From Thermoprotei archaeon (GTDB lineage: Archaea > Thermoproteota > Nitrososphaeria > Geothermarchaeales > JDFR-13), in contig DQVL01000068.1 of NCBI GenBank assembly GCA_015661745.1, positions 1 to 18,103 of the forward strand: a stretch of DNA of 18,103 nucleotides. The letters run 5' to 3'. This document shows, piece after piece, positions 1 through 7,821 of the stretch. The translations under genes were made by a program, and so were the position numbers. Position 1 is the stretch's first letter; the number at the start of each line of letters is the position of its first letter. Under the pieces are notes generated by a model. That model was not told the origin of the DNA and searched no databases. It saw only the letters and a program-made list of their open reading frames with translations.

Positions 1-989
1 AAGATCCTCATGAAGAGGATAATCCCCCCACTTATCTTAGTAACCCGGGTATCTTGAGACGGTTTGAACTTTTAACTAGAAAGAGGGGTGCCCCCAATTA
101 CTTTGAGTTTGACCCAACACCAATATTTACAGCGCTTTTCTTGGTTATGTATGGCATTATGTTTGGAGATGTTGGTGGTGGGTTAATACTAATGTCCATA
201 GGTCTTTTACTATATAAACTTAAAAAACCTTTACTAGGGCTTTCATATAGAGCGATTAATAACCTGGGATTTATATTATCCTCAGCTGGTTTCATGGCTA
301 TTATTTTTGGTTTCTTATATGGTGAGTCATTCTTATTACCAATGACTCCTATGTGGATAAAACCCATCAAAAACACTATTGAAATAAGTATAATAGCTAT
401 AGTATTTGGCTTGATCCAGCTTGTTATTGGACTTATATTAAATATTGCTGTAGACATCAAAAACGGCGAATATTTTGAGGCTGTCCTTAGTTGGAAGGGA
501 TTGGCAGGGTTAATATATTACATTGTAGGTATATATCTTGCTATTAACTTCATTACTGGAGGTATGACTCTAACTGTTTTCATTAGAGAAGATCTTCTTC
601 CATTTACACTTCTAGAGATCATCTTGTTGACTCTAGTATATTTGAAGCCAACAATAGAAAATATAATGCATAGTGAGGGTAAACCACTTCCAATCACATT
701 GGTTGAGGGTCTCCAAGAGTTTATTGAAATGTTTATAACTTACTTGACGAATTCAGTATCCTATATCAGGCTTGGAGCATTCGCTATAGCACATGGTGCC
801 CTTGGAGAGGCTGCATTAGTTTTTGCTGGATTAGTTGGCTTCTTACCTTCATATATATTATTCAATGTAATAGCGATAGTTATAGAGGGCTTCGCTGCAG
901 GTATTCAATCAATAAGGTTGCTATACTATGAATTCTCAACCAAGTTTTATAGGAATGAGGGCAGACTATTCAAACCTTTAAAACTTTAA
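1..989 (+). CDS. atpI: A/V-type ATP synthase subunit I (a subunit), C-terminal part, 5'-truncated by window edge
   Basis: This is the membrane stator subunit that forms the ion half-channels of the archaeal A/V-type ATP synthase. The reading frame is open from base 3 with no start codon needed: residues before the first possible TTG (54) already match the family (PPT..L.NP, then FE.L and the DPTP segment), so the gene begins upstream of the window. What is visible is the C-terminal membrane domain with several hydrophobic helices, the GDVGGGLIL segment after DPTP, and near the end the conserved SYIRLGAFAIAHGAL helix. The arginine of that helix (codon 768-770) matches the essential channel arginine of the family, which faces the c-ring glutamate. 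The c-ring subunit gene follows 79 bases downstream on the same strand. Identification is firm; only the missing 5' part is unseen. Confidence 0.93.
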   Translation, partial: DPHEEDNPPTYLSNPGILRRFELLTRKRGAPNYFEFDPTPIFTALFLVMYGIMFGDVGGGLILMSIGLLLYKLKKPLLGLSYRAINNLGFILSSAGFMAIIFGFLYGESFLLPMTPMWIKPIKNTIEISIIAIVFGLIQLVIGLILNIAVDIKNGEYFEAVLSWKGLAGLIYYIVGIYLAINFITGGMTLTVFIREDLLPFTLLEIILLTLVYLKPTIENIMHSEGKPLPITLVEGLQEFIEMFITYLTNSVSYIRLGAFAIAHGALGEAALVFAGLVGFLPSYILFNVIAIVIEGFAAGIQSIRLLYYEFSTKFYRNEGRLFKPLKL

Positions 990-1004
990 ACTATATATTA
1001 CCTC

Positions 1005-1021
1005 TTATAATCTTTTATAAT
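1005..1021 (+). promoter_or_regulatory. Candidate separate promoter for the c-ring subunit gene
   Basis: Two direct copies of TTATAAT (1005-1011 and 1015-1021) lie in the 79-base gap between subunit I and subunit K. A TATA box at the second copy would start transcription near base 1044, giving a short leader that carries the ribosome binding site GGTGAT (1058-1063), five bases before the ATG at 1069. The c subunit is needed in many copies per enzyme, so extra transcription here makes sense. This is inferred from spacing only. Confidence 0.4.
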
Positions 1022-1068
1022 AAATAGTCTTAATATCATAATTATTAATCAAGGTTCGGTGATGAGCC

Positions 1069-1437
1069 ATGTTGACTAGTCTGATAAAGAGTATAATGGG
1101 ACGGCCTAGGAGAACATTTATAGCAAGTTTGATATTTAACCTTGCAATAGCTTTGATAGTTATTGGAGGATTCGTCTCCTTTGTATATGCAGCTGAACCA
1201 GGTACCGAAGATGCAGCTCAAGCAGCGGATACAGGACTTAAATATTTGGGTGCTGGCCTGGCTGTAGCAGGCTCTACTATAGGCGCTGGTGTCGCTCTTT
1301 ATGGAGCTACTAGTGCAGGAAGCGCTGCACTTGTAGAGAGACCTGAATTGTCTGTATGGGTCCTTATTTTGGCTGGCTTGGGTGAGGGTGTAGCCATTTA
1401 TGGATTGATTATAGCTATATTGATTCTGGGTGGTTAA
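1069..1437 (+). CDS. atpK: A/V-type ATP synthase subunit K (c-ring proteolipid)
   Basis: This 122-residue protein is the rotating ring subunit that carries ions across the membrane. It has a basic N-terminus and a first hydrophobic segment (about 17-42) that looks like a cleavable or extra membrane segment ending near YAAEPG. The two-helix hairpin follows: a glycine- and alanine-rich helix (about 57-84, LGAGLAVAGSTIGAGVALYG) and a second helix (about 95-120). The second helix contains GLGEGVAIYGL, whose glutamate E106 is the expected ion-binding carboxylate. The length fits a single-hairpin archaeal c subunit with an N-terminal leader. It follows subunit I and ends four bases before the convergent trmI gene. 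The ATG has a good ribosome binding site (GGTGAT, gap of 5). Confidence 0.95.
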   Translation: MLTSLIKSIMGRPRRTFIASLIFNLAIALIVIGGFVSFVYAAEPGTEDAAQAADTGLKYLGAGLAVAGSTIGAGVALYGATSAGSAALVERPELSVWVLILAGLGEGVAIYGLIIAILILGG

Positions 1438-1441
1438 TACC

Positions 1442-2212
1442 CTAATATTTTATCCCGGTAACTATTACTGATGTAAAGCCGATTATGTTAAATTCTGGTC
1501 TAACCCTCCCCTTTTTCATCCTTATATTTCTAATATATATTTCAACTGCTTCTACATCGATAAAATATTTATTTATTTTTGAGGATAGTTTATCTACTTG
1601 ATTGTATGTTGGTAATAGGAATCCTACTCTTCCCGATGGTCTTAACGCTCTATATATTTTATCTATAATCGTCCATGGACTATCAATATCAACAAACGCT
1701 AAATCATAATATTCTTCCTCTATATCGACCTCTCTAAAATCTTGGTTTATAAAAGTAATCTTGCATCTAGGCTTTATTCTTAGAATGTTTTTCTTAGCTA
1801 CTGTTAAAAATTCTTTACGTCTCTCGTATGTCTTTATCTCCCCCTCTTCAGATAAAAACCATGCGAATCCAGTTGTTAACCCACCACTTCCAGTTCCAAC
1901 CTCTAATATCTTTGAATCATGGCTTATACCTAGTCGTAGGATTAGATATCCTATATCCTTTGGATATACAATTTGTGTTGGTCTCTCACTATTTAATATA
2001 AAGTCATATGGTGTAGGGTCTATTATCTTCAGTTTAGCCTTCTTTGAAGTGTATATATACTCTCCATAACTCTTTCCAAGGAGGTCGGTTAAATCTATAA
2101 GTCCAAGATCTGTGGAGAATTTCCTTTCTTCAACTTTTACTAACCATTTCCTTTTTTTTGTTAGGCTATATAAAAGTACATAGTCTCCAGCTTTGATTAT
2201 ATTCTTCATCAT
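1442..2212 (-). CDS. trmI: tRNA (adenine-N1)-methyltransferase TrmI (m1A58, possibly also A57)
   Basis: This 256-residue protein methylates N1 of adenine 58 in the T-loop of tRNA using SAM; some archaeal members also modify A57. The N-terminal third is the small beta domain of the family. The RPTQIVYPKDIGYLI segment (77-91) leads into the Rossmann methyltransferase domain, with SAM motif I EVGTGSGGLT (104-113), an acidic residue after the second strand (E130), NQD (156-158), and motif IV DIDSPW (175-180). The C-terminal RVRPEFNIIGFTS (236-248) is the usual end signature. ATG codons at 2212 and 2209 are both possible; no ribosome binding site is seen. It lies 47 bases after the TIP49-like gene on the same strand, so the two may be cotranscribed. 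Its 3' end meets atpK. Confidence 0.93.
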   Translation of the reverse strand: MMKNIIKAGDYVLLYSLTKKRKWLVKVEERKFSTDLGLIDLTDLLGKSYGEYIYTSKKAKLKIIDPTPYDFILNSERPTQIVYPKDIGYLILRLGISHDSKILEVGTGSGGLTTGFAWFLSEEGEIKTYERRKEFLTVAKKNILRIKPRCKITFINQDFREVDIEEEYYDLAFVDIDSPWTIIDKIYRALRPSGRVGFLLPTYNQVDKLSSKINKYFIDVEAVEIYIRNIRMKKGRVRPEFNIIGFTSVIVTGIKY

Positions 2213-2259
2213 TAATATGATTCTTAAATGATATGGATAAAGAATATTGAGGGTCTAAT

Positions 2260-3618
2260 CTAGGATAGGAATAGTTTCTCGTATTTCTTGACTACATCAA
2301 CGGATTTTCTATAATCCAGGAATAGCTGTGATGCCCTATCAACATCTTCCTTACTTATTTTGCTATTACCACTTATACTTGCTATTTCCCTAAGTGGACC
2401 AAGTAATATAAGTGAATATCTTAGGCTGTTTTCTACACCGAGTCTTACAAGCTCTTCAAATGCCTCTTCATCAATGTCTATCTTCTCTTCTCTTATTTTT
2501 AGTTTCAAAATCTCTCTAATCTCTTCTTCTGTGTATGGATCTGTACTTATAATTAAGATTCTATCAAGGAAGTCTATGGGTATTCCATGAGGTGAATTGA
2601 TATCTGTACCTCTAATTCTTGTTATTCCCCGGTTTGATGCAAAAATTATTATTGGCGCCATCTCACTCTCCAACGCCCTATTCAGGAAGGCAAACGCCTC
2701 TATATCAAGCATATGTATCTCATCAATGAATAATACGCCAGGTATCATCTCGGCCCTTCCTTCCTCAATCCATCTCTTCACTATCTCATCAACTTCCTGT
2801 CTGACCTCATTAGTTATATCTTCTCTCTCACCTCCAAAGAATAATGATAATACCGTCTCTCCCCTCCTTGCTCTATTTAGATCCAATTCATGTAGTGATA
2901 AAGTATATACAAATTCTCTTTCTTTGATTAGGGGGCCCTCAGGTGGATTGATATATACCTCACCCTCTATATCATAGGTCTTAGGCGCATTTCTTGACCT
3001 ACCTAGTTTAGTGGTTCTCCCTGTCTCTCTATCAATTAATACGATGTCCCCCTCTCTTATGTTCTGTTGTAGGAATGACATTGCAACCTCTGTACCCGCT
3101 GTAAATCTCTTCTCCTCTTTATCCGTTGCGAGAGTTAAAGTTATACTCTCAGGTATCTGTTGATATGGATTATAGGGGTGTGGAGACATTTTATATTCAA
3201 TCTTCTTTACCTCTCCCTCAATAACTTCTCTCACCTCCTTTAATCTAACACCTATCGCTCTCCTTATGGCTCTCATTAAAATCTCTGTCTTTTTGAGTTC
3301 TGTAGAATATATTTCACTACCACTAAGTGATATGAAGGGGACGTCTTTACCGAGTTCTTTTGCTATTGCAAGTGCTATAGCTGTCTTGCCGGTGCCAGGA
3401 GGTCCAGCCAGTAAGACTGCTCTACCAGCCATCTTACCTTTCTTAATCATTTGTACAACTATGTAGGCGGCTTCTCTCGCTCTTAACTGTCCAACCATGC
3501 CGTCAGCTATGAACTCTGCCTTACCATTTCTTACTCCTAATCCTCTAATGTGGGTGTGAAAACCTATTCTTTCAAATTTTCCTTCTAAGGGTTTGATTGC
3601 CATGCCTCTCGACACCAT
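2260..3618 (-). CDS. TIP49/RuvB-like AAA+ ATPase (archaeal RuvBL1/2 homologue)
   Basis: This AAA+ ATPase belongs to the TIP49 family, whose eukaryotic members RuvBL1 and RuvBL2 (pontin and reptin) form hexamers in chromatin remodelling and RNP assembly complexes; the archaeal role is not settled. Numbering is for the 452-residue form. The start region has HTHIRGLG and DGMVGQLRAREAA; Walker A GPPGTGKT is at 72-79, followed by the family's SGSEIYS and KKTE motifs. A large insertion (about 120-285) is the OB-like domain II typical of TIP49 and absent from bacterial RuvB. Walker B LFIDEIH is near 296-302 and the sensor segment ASNRG near 327. Start choice: TTG at 3624 is possible, but ATG at 3618 lies about 25 bases from an AT-rich TATA-like stretch (3635-3650), fitting leaderless translation; ATG at 3603 is a further option. 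Confidence 0.93.
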   Translation of the reverse strand: MVSRGMAIKPLEGKFERIGFHTHIRGLGVRNGKAEFIADGMVGQLRAREAAYIVVQMIKKGKMAGRAVLLAGPPGTGKTAIALAIAKELGKDVPFISLSGSEIYSTELKKTEILMRAIRRAIGVRLKEVREVIEGEVKKIEYKMSPHPYNPYQQIPESITLTLATDKEEKRFTAGTEVAMSFLQQNIREGDIVLIDRETGRTTKLGRSRNAPKTYDIEGEVYINPPEGPLIKEREFVYTLSLHELDLNRARRGETVLSLFFGGEREDITNEVRQEVDEIVKRWIEEGRAEMIPGVLFIDEIHMLDIEAFAFLNRALESEMAPIIIFASNRGITRIRGTDINSPHGIPIDFLDRILIISTDPYTEEEIREILKLKIREEKIDIDEEAFEELVRLGVENSLRYSLILLGPLREIASISGNSKISKEDVDRASQLFLDYRKSVDVVKKYEKLFLS

Positions 3619-3634
3619 TTCCAATTATAATCTA

Positions 3635-3650
3635 GATAAAATAAAAAATT
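3635..3650. promoter_or_regulatory. Shared AT-rich promoter element between divergent genes
   Basis: The gap between the divergent ATGs at 3618 (-) and 3664 (+) is only 45 bases. Its centre, GATAAAATAAAAAATTTT, reads as a TATA-like box in both directions and sits about 23-26 bases from each start codon, as expected for leaderless archaeal transcripts. The inference rests on spacing and composition. Confidence 0.4.
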
Positions 3651-3663
3651 TTCTGTTGAGGAG

Positions 3664-4557
3664 ATGAATGGTAGTAATATCCCAATATATATACGTTTTC
3701 CAAGTGGTAAAATTGTTTCAGTAGATAGATGGATTAGCTTTAATGGTACATTGGAAAATATTGACTGCTATAAATATTTATATCCACTTGGATATGGGTT
3801 GGGATTATTCCATGACCCTCCAGATAAGATAGAATGTATAATCTCTTTCTCTGGTTATAACCTGATTAGATGGATTGACGGTACATATGTTAAGGTGTAT
3901 GCTGGCGCTACCTACATAGATTTAATAAGGACTATGGCTATTCATAAGAAATTATTGACTATCTTCTATCCACCTAACCCATTAGAGAGTATTGGAGGTT
4001 TATTGGCGCAGGGATATGGTATATTTAACCACTTTAATGATGAATATGCTATGGCGCATATATATCTAGATAATGGTGAGAAACAGTTTACATCACTTAA
4101 AGATGTTAAAAAGTCGTTATTAGTTGATATCCATATTTATAAACCTAAATCTATAAAGAGCCTCACTCCAGCTATATTAACGACAAAACTCACTCAAAAG
4201 GAAGCTGAATACTTCCTTAAATTAGTCTCTGAGCATGATATATCTTACTCAATAATAAAAGATAGGCATTTCTATAAATTGGCTTCATTAATTTATGATA
4301 GAGTATTATATAGACTGCTAAAAAATATCCTTTTAAGCTTCTTAACTAATGATCGATTAATAATAAATGATTTATTAAATTTAACATCTCAGGATCTCCC
4401 ATTCATATATCCAATTAATCGGAGGATCTACCTGGGTACTTACCATGATATATTACTTGATGATATATTATTTTTGCAACGTCCATCTAATCTATCAATT
4501 ACTGTGAATAAAGCAATTCTTGATAAAGTATATAAGGGGTCTGTATATAATGGATAG
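3664..4557 (+). CDS. Degenerate, truncated FAD-binding (PCMH/GlcD-like) protein
   Basis: This 297-residue protein resembles the FAD-binding PCMH domain of the glycolate oxidase GlcD and D-lactate dehydrogenase family, but is much shorter than the roughly 450 residues usual there. Segments that fit are the glycine-rich YPLGYGLGLF (about 40-49), VYAGATYIDLIR (78-89), matching the v.aG.tw.dL strand-helix, and PPNPLESIGGLLAQGYG (103-119), matching the family's P....tIGG..a...G loop. The normal cap and C-terminal domain appear reduced to about 130 poorly conserved residues. A GAGGAG sits directly against the ATG with no spacer, so that site is unlikely to work as a normal ribosome binding site; leaderless start from the upstream TATA-like box is more likely. 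It overlaps the next gene by 8 bases, suggesting coupled expression. Function is unknown; active FAD binding is uncertain. Confidence 0.6.
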   Translation: MNGSNIPIYIRFPSGKIVSVDRWISFNGTLENIDCYKYLYPLGYGLGLFHDPPDKIECIISFSGYNLIRWIDGTYVKVYAGATYIDLIRTMAIHKKLLTIFYPPNPLESIGGLLAQGYGIFNHFNDEYAMAHIYLDNGEKQFTSLKDVKKSLLVDIHIYKPKSIKSLTPAILTTKLTQKEAEYFLKLVSEHDISYSIIKDRHFYKLASLIYDRVLYRLLKNILLSFLTNDRLIINDLLNLTSQDLPFIYPINRRIYLGTYHDILLDDILFLQRPSNLSITVNKAILDKVYKGSVYNG

Positions 4558-5470
4558 ATATGATTTAATTAAACACTCGATTAAGTGTCCATTATATAAA
4601 TTTAAGTCAGGTCTTCTAAGTCCTTTGGGGATTAATCTTTATAGAGATCTGTATGAGCAAGGCAACATATCAGTGGAAGCATATAATAAGTTGCTTGGGT
4701 GGTGTGACTTATGTAAATTATGTTCTGAAGCATATCAATATGTCAAAAAATGTTGGGAGGATGCTTTTAGCGACAGCGTGGATTTGAGTTTAGACGTTAT
4801 CGAGGAAGGCGTCAAGTATTTTCTTGTCCCTGAAGTTCTATATAATAATGTAGGGATATCTATAGTTTTGAAGAATCTTATAAATCGGCTTAACTATTTT
4901 GGATTTGAAGTTGGCCTCTCAATATATACTGGCTTTCCATATAAGTTTATAGAGGCTTCATTATATGGGTTTAGAGATATTAGGAGAATATTTAAAGGCA
5001 TGCTTTTATCTGAAGGTATTGACGACATCATAGTTATAGATAGATATACAAATGAATTAGTTGGTCGACCAACAAAACTATATGTGCAGTCCCCCTCAAA
5101 ACTTATAAATGATATATTAACCCTCAGTAATATCTATCCAGTTAAATCAGGACTTTTAACGATTCATTTGATTAATAGTGTATATAAATTCTATAGGAAA
5201 GAGCTGTTGTTTTTAAGTAGATATATTGGTCTGATACCACAGATTTATGTCAAATTATCGAGTGAGAGATATGGATTGGGTTTTTCACCTCTATTCAGAG
5301 ACTATACTGATATTCTTATATCATATTTTAAAACTCATCTACCTAGCACTACATATATCGTCTCCACCGTCGATCCCCTTATATATTCCTTGTTGAGAGA
5401 GGCTTTATACAAGAGATACGCAATATCCTACCTACCATTACTTATACTTAGTATACTAAGGAAATACTAG
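4550..5470 (+). CDS. Degenerate HdrD/GlcF-like Fe-S protein
   Basis: This 306-residue protein is laid out like the Fe-S subunit (GlcF, HdrD, GlpC type) that partners GlcD-like flavoproteins, but most cluster ligands are gone. The order CP (13-14), SPLG (24-27), then WCDLCKLC (51-58) and C68 matches the end of the first ferredoxin motif, the linker and the second motif. Only the last cysteine of motif one remains; the second has C52, C55 and C58, with the fourth cysteine nine rather than three residues on. No cysteine occurs after residue 68, so both CCG modules of the C-terminal half are lost, although fold-like stretches (YTGFPYKFIEASLYGF, about 131-146) remain. A TTG at 4520 could extend it by ten residues; ATG at 4550 has AAGGGGT nine bases upstream and is preferred. 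It may hold one cluster. Function is unknown. Confidence 0.6.
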   Translation: MDRYDLIKHSIKCPLYKFKSGLLSPLGINLYRDLYEQGNISVEAYNKLLGWCDLCKLCSEAYQYVKKCWEDAFSDSVDLSLDVIEEGVKYFLVPEVLYNNVGISIVLKNLINRLNYFGFEVGLSIYTGFPYKFIEASLYGFRDIRRIFKGMLLSEGIDDIIVIDRYTNELVGRPTKLYVQSPSKLINDILTLSNIYPVKSGLLTIHLINSVYKFYRKELLFLSRYIGLIPQIYVKLSSERYGLGFSPLFRDYTDILISYFKTHLPSTTYIVSTVDPLIYSLLREALYKRYAISYLPLLILSILRKY

Positions 5471-5518
5471 GAGATTAATATCGATATTAGATATTTTTGT
5501 TATAGAGGGGTCATAAAC

Positions 5519-6166
5519 ATGTATAGAGATTCACAGATGGAGGCGTTCAGGCAGATAATATCGAGTCTACAGGAACTATCAAGTAAAGTTATGGATATGG
5601 GTGCTGGGGTTGTCAAGTTAACTGAGAACGTAGTATCTGGAAATATGGATGAGTTGTCAGAGATATATTCTTCGTTAAGAGAATTAGATTATTCCATTTA
5701 TACATTTCAAAAGAGTATCATTAACGACATTGTTAGATATAAAGTGTTTCTTGGGGATAGTGTATATATATTATATGAGTTGATTACGTTAGTAGGTGAC
5801 CTGGTTGATGAAATGGATGGTGCAGCGTTTAGACTTGCTAATCTAGGTACAGATTCACTATCAACATGGTCTATAGAATGGATAAGAAAGATTGTAAATG
5901 GTTTATACAGAGAGGTTGAAGCCTTTAGAGAAGCAATATATTTCCTTGGATATAATCCTAACTCCCTACCTTCAGCTATTGAAAGGATTAGTGAGATTGA
6001 AGAAGAAATTGATGTAATTCATAGGAAAGCTTTGGTTGAGATGTTTGCGAGAGAAAATGACGGTGTTAAAATTGTAATGTGGTTAGAGATAGTAAATAGA
6101 CTGGAGAATGCTGCTGATCTTCTGAAGAGGGTTGGTGAAATACTTTTAAGTCTCCATCTATTATAG
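5519..6166 (+). CDS. PhoU-like protein of the DUF47 family
   Basis: This 215-residue, almost wholly helical protein fits the DUF47/PhoU-like family, often linked to phosphate transport and its regulation. Two helical repeats are visible. The first includes ILYELITLVGDLVDEMD (84-100); the second ends in WLEIVNRLENAADLLKRVG (188-206), the acidic E..(D/N)..E...D pattern that binds metal in PhoU-like proteins, with N193 in place of a common aspartate. No signal peptide or membrane helix is seen. The ATG has GAGGGG (5505-5510) eight bases upstream. No Pit-type or Pst phosphate transporter gene is in the window, so a phosphate role here is only a family inference. It lies 48 bases after the degenerate redox pair and 30 before endA. 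Confidence 0.75.
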   Translation: MYRDSQMEAFRQIISSLQELSSKVMDMGAGVVKLTENVVSGNMDELSEIYSSLRELDYSIYTFQKSIINDIVRYKVFLGDSVYILYELITLVGDLVDEMDGAAFRLANLGTDSLSTWSIEWIRKIVNGLYREVEAFREAIYFLGYNPNSLPSAIERISEIEEEIDVIHRKALVEMFARENDGVKIVMWLEIVNRLENAADLLKRVGEILLSLHLL

Positions 6167-6196
6167 GGAATATTCTCTTATATCGGGTGTACATTC

Positions 6197-6742
6197 GTGG
6201 ATAAAATATTCAAGGGAGTTCTAATAGGTAGAAGAGTTTTCATCCCTGATATAGAGGAATCTAGGGAGTTATGGACCCTTGGTTTTTATGGAAAGCCTAT
6301 AGGGATTGCCAAGCCAAAGCTCCCCAACTTTGATAAACCTTTAATTCTCGACCTGATTGAAGCCATATACTTGATGGAAAGGAGGATTTTGAAGGTATAT
6401 AGTGATGAGCATTATCTATCTATTGATGAACTCATTGATATAGCACGAGAAAACTACGTGGATTTTGACCAGCGTTACTTAGTTTATAAGGATCTAAGAG
6501 AACGTGGATTTATAGTTATATCAGGGTTAAAGTTTGGCGTCGATTTTGCTGTATATAGAAAAGGACCTGGGTTGGAGCATGCACCCTACCTTGTAGATGT
6601 TATTAAAGCTGGAAGTAAGATAGGTAGTGATGAATTGGTTAGAGCTGGGAGATTGGCGACCTCAGTAAGAAAAAGGTTTATATATGCTGTTGTAGATGGT
6701 AAAAAAATTAGGTATATACTATTCAAATGGTTTAAGCCCTAA
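6197..6742 (+). CDS. endA: tRNA-splicing endonuclease, catalytic subunit
   Basis: This 181-residue enzyme cuts introns out of precursor tRNA at bulge-helix-bulge sites. The C-terminal catalytic domain is clear: LVYKDLRERGFIVISGLKFG (95-114), then the triad Y120 (in FAVYRKGPG), H128 (in LEHAPYLV) and K159 (in SVRKRF). The length fits the short archaeal subunit that forms homotetramers in some lineages, or pairs with a non-catalytic subunit in many Crenarchaeota; no second subunit gene is in the window. The start is GTG at 6197, supported by GGGTG (6185-6189) with a gap of 7. The stop overlaps the convergent hsp20 stop by four bases (CTAA). Confidence 0.94.
   Translation: MDKIFKGVLIGRRVFIPDIEESRELWTLGFYGKPIGIAKPKLPNFDKPLILDLIEAIYLMERRILKVYSDEHYLSIDELIDIARENYVDFDQRYLVYKDLRERGFIVISGLKFGVDFAVYRKGPGLEHAPYLVDVIKAGSKIGSDELVRAGRLATSVRKRFIYAVVDGKKIRYILFKWFKP
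6701..6707 (-). terminator. Candidate T-tract terminator for hsp20 (minus strand)
   Basis: A run of seven A on the plus strand (seven T on the minus strand) lies about 32 bases past the hsp20 stop, inside the endA coding region. Archaeal RNA polymerase commonly stops at T-rich tracts without a hairpin. Because there is no free space between the convergent genes, termination must occur in the opposing gene, and this is the best tract seen. Confidence 0.35.
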
Positions 6743-7269
6743 TCCTCCTCCTCAATCTTAATCTTCATACTACTTCCATTTACCTTCTTATTTAGTGTAA
6801 CTATAAGTATGCCGTTATTTAATTTAGCTTTAACTTCAGATGTAGATGCATCAGGTGGTAATGGTATGCTATGTTTATACTTTTTGTATTTTGTATTGGC
6901 TGAGACGTATAACATCCTATCCTTCATCTCGATGTTTACATCATCTTTCTTTGCCCCAGCAAGCTCTATAATTATTTCATAATGGTCGCCTTTATCAATA
7001 ATATCGTATACTGGTGTTATAGCGTCGTCTACCTTCACTCCAAATGGCTGTTGAGGTTTTACGTTGCCAAAGAATTTTATCTCAGGTTTTTCCATACCAC
7101 TATGCCATCTATATGAGAATCCAAATACTATGGGCTCGCCCCTCCTCTCAAGCTCTTTCAAGTCATTTACCCTTATTCTAGTGATCTCTGTAATTAGCTT
7201 TCTTATTCTTCTCATTTCTTCTTTGAATAGTCTATCAATCTCATCGAAGAAATCATCTTCAAACCTCAT
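6739..7269 (-). CDS. hsp20: Small heat shock protein, Hsp20/alpha-crystallin family
   Basis: This 176-residue chaperone would bind unfolding proteins without ATP. An N-terminal region with a charged helix (1-45) is followed by the alpha-crystallin domain (about 85-162), beginning TPVYDIIDKGDHYEIIIELAGA, typical of archaeal Hsp20s. Near its end is LNNGILIVTL (150-159), the family's A..NGvL signature in slightly altered form. A C-terminal IKI (170-172) matches the I-x-I motif used in oligomer assembly. The ATG at 7269 has AGGTGAT (7275-7281 on this strand) five bases upstream. It is 38 bases downstream of the unknown gene on the same strand and could be cotranscribed or use a TATA-like TTTAAAAA overlapping that gene's stop. 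No HSP regulator is visible nearby. Confidence 0.92.
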   Translation of the reverse strand: MRFEDDFFDEIDRLFKEEMRRIRKLITEITRIRVNDLKELERRGEPIVFGFSYRWHSGMEKPEIKFFGNVKPQQPFGVKVDDAITPVYDIIDKGDHYEIIIELAGAKKDDVNIEMKDRMLYVSANTKYKKYKHSIPLPPDASTSEVKAKLNNGILIVTLNKKVNGSSMKIKIEEED

Positions 7270-7307
7270 TATACATCACCTGTATTAATAGAATAAATTT
7301 CTTGTTT

Positions 7308-7769
7308 TTAAAATTTTGTATTTTTTAATAGCATTTTTATACGTTTTAAATTTCTGAGAAACATATCATTTAAAAAAGAGATTATTAGCTTAATAGATTT
7401 TTCATCTTCGACTTTTAATCTCTCTATAATATAGCTTGACAAAATAATGTTATCTGGAGCTTCGGCTATAACGATATAGTGTCCATCTCTAACCTTAACT
7501 TTAGAGTTTTTATATCCAGATGCATGGAGTAAATTCCTTATATTGAATGCAGTATTGATCGTGTTGGTTTTAAACACAGTTCTTGCTCCCTTAATCCTTA
7601 AAAATTTTTTGTGACCAATTGCCACTTTATCTACTTTTATTAGATGGTGGTCTAATAATTCAGAATTATATTTATATGCTAGCCTATTTAAAACCTCTAA
7701 ATATAGTTTACTTGTAAACTTCACGTTTCTACATGATTTTATAGCTTCGATTATGTTATTAAGTGACAT
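7308..7769 (-). CDS. Unrecognised small basic protein
   Basis: I do not recognise this 153-residue protein. It is lysine-rich, has no signal peptide or membrane helix, and seems to alternate helices and strands: two helices at about 1-38, a strand pair around 44-60, a helix at 72-85 ending ASGYKNSK, strands KVKVRDGHYIVIAEAP (90-105), and C-terminal helices with a basic end. Nucleic-acid binding is possible from charge only. The frame is open up to 7919, but that extension would overlap the divergent tldD gene by 87 bases and contains low-quality sequence; the ATG at 7769 is preferred, with a TATA-like AAAAATATATAG about 40 bases upstream and a weak AGAGAAG leader motif. It precedes hsp20 on the same strand. 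Confidence 0.65.
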   Translation of the reverse strand: MSLNNIIEAIKSCRNVKFTSKLYLEVLNRLAYKYNSELLDHHLIKVDKVAIGHKKFLRIKGARTVFKTNTINTAFNIRNLLHASGYKNSKVKVRDGHYIVIAEAPDNIILSSYIIERLKVEDEKSIKLIISFLNDMFLRNLKRIKMLLKNTKF

Positions 7770-7799
7770 GTTATACTTCTCTGTTAATAACAATTTATT

Positions 7800-7821
7800 T
7801 TCACTATATATTTTTAGTGAA
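7800..7821. promoter_or_regulatory. Palindrome TTCACTA-N8-TAGTGAA in divergent promoter
   Basis: A perfect 7-bp inverted repeat separated by eight A/T bases lies in the 63-base gap between the unknown minus-strand gene (start 7769) and tldD (start 7833). Its AT centre reads as a TATA-like box toward the minus-strand gene, and its right arm ends where the tldD ribosome binding site GAAGGTG (7819-7825) begins. The position suits an operator for a dimeric regulator acting on one or both genes. No regulator gene is adjacent, so this is an inference. Confidence 0.4.

Noticed and set aside
98..460. Minus-strand open frame of 120 codons inside the subunit I gene
   Set aside because: It is the antisense shadow of a strongly conserved membrane protein gene and has no family features.
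1058..1084. Box C-like GTGATGA followed by CTGA, suggesting a C/D box sRNA
   Set aside because: The motif is the ribosome binding site of atpK (GGTGAT), the spacing to CTGA does not fit a C/D guide, and no C'/D' pair or terminal stem is seen.
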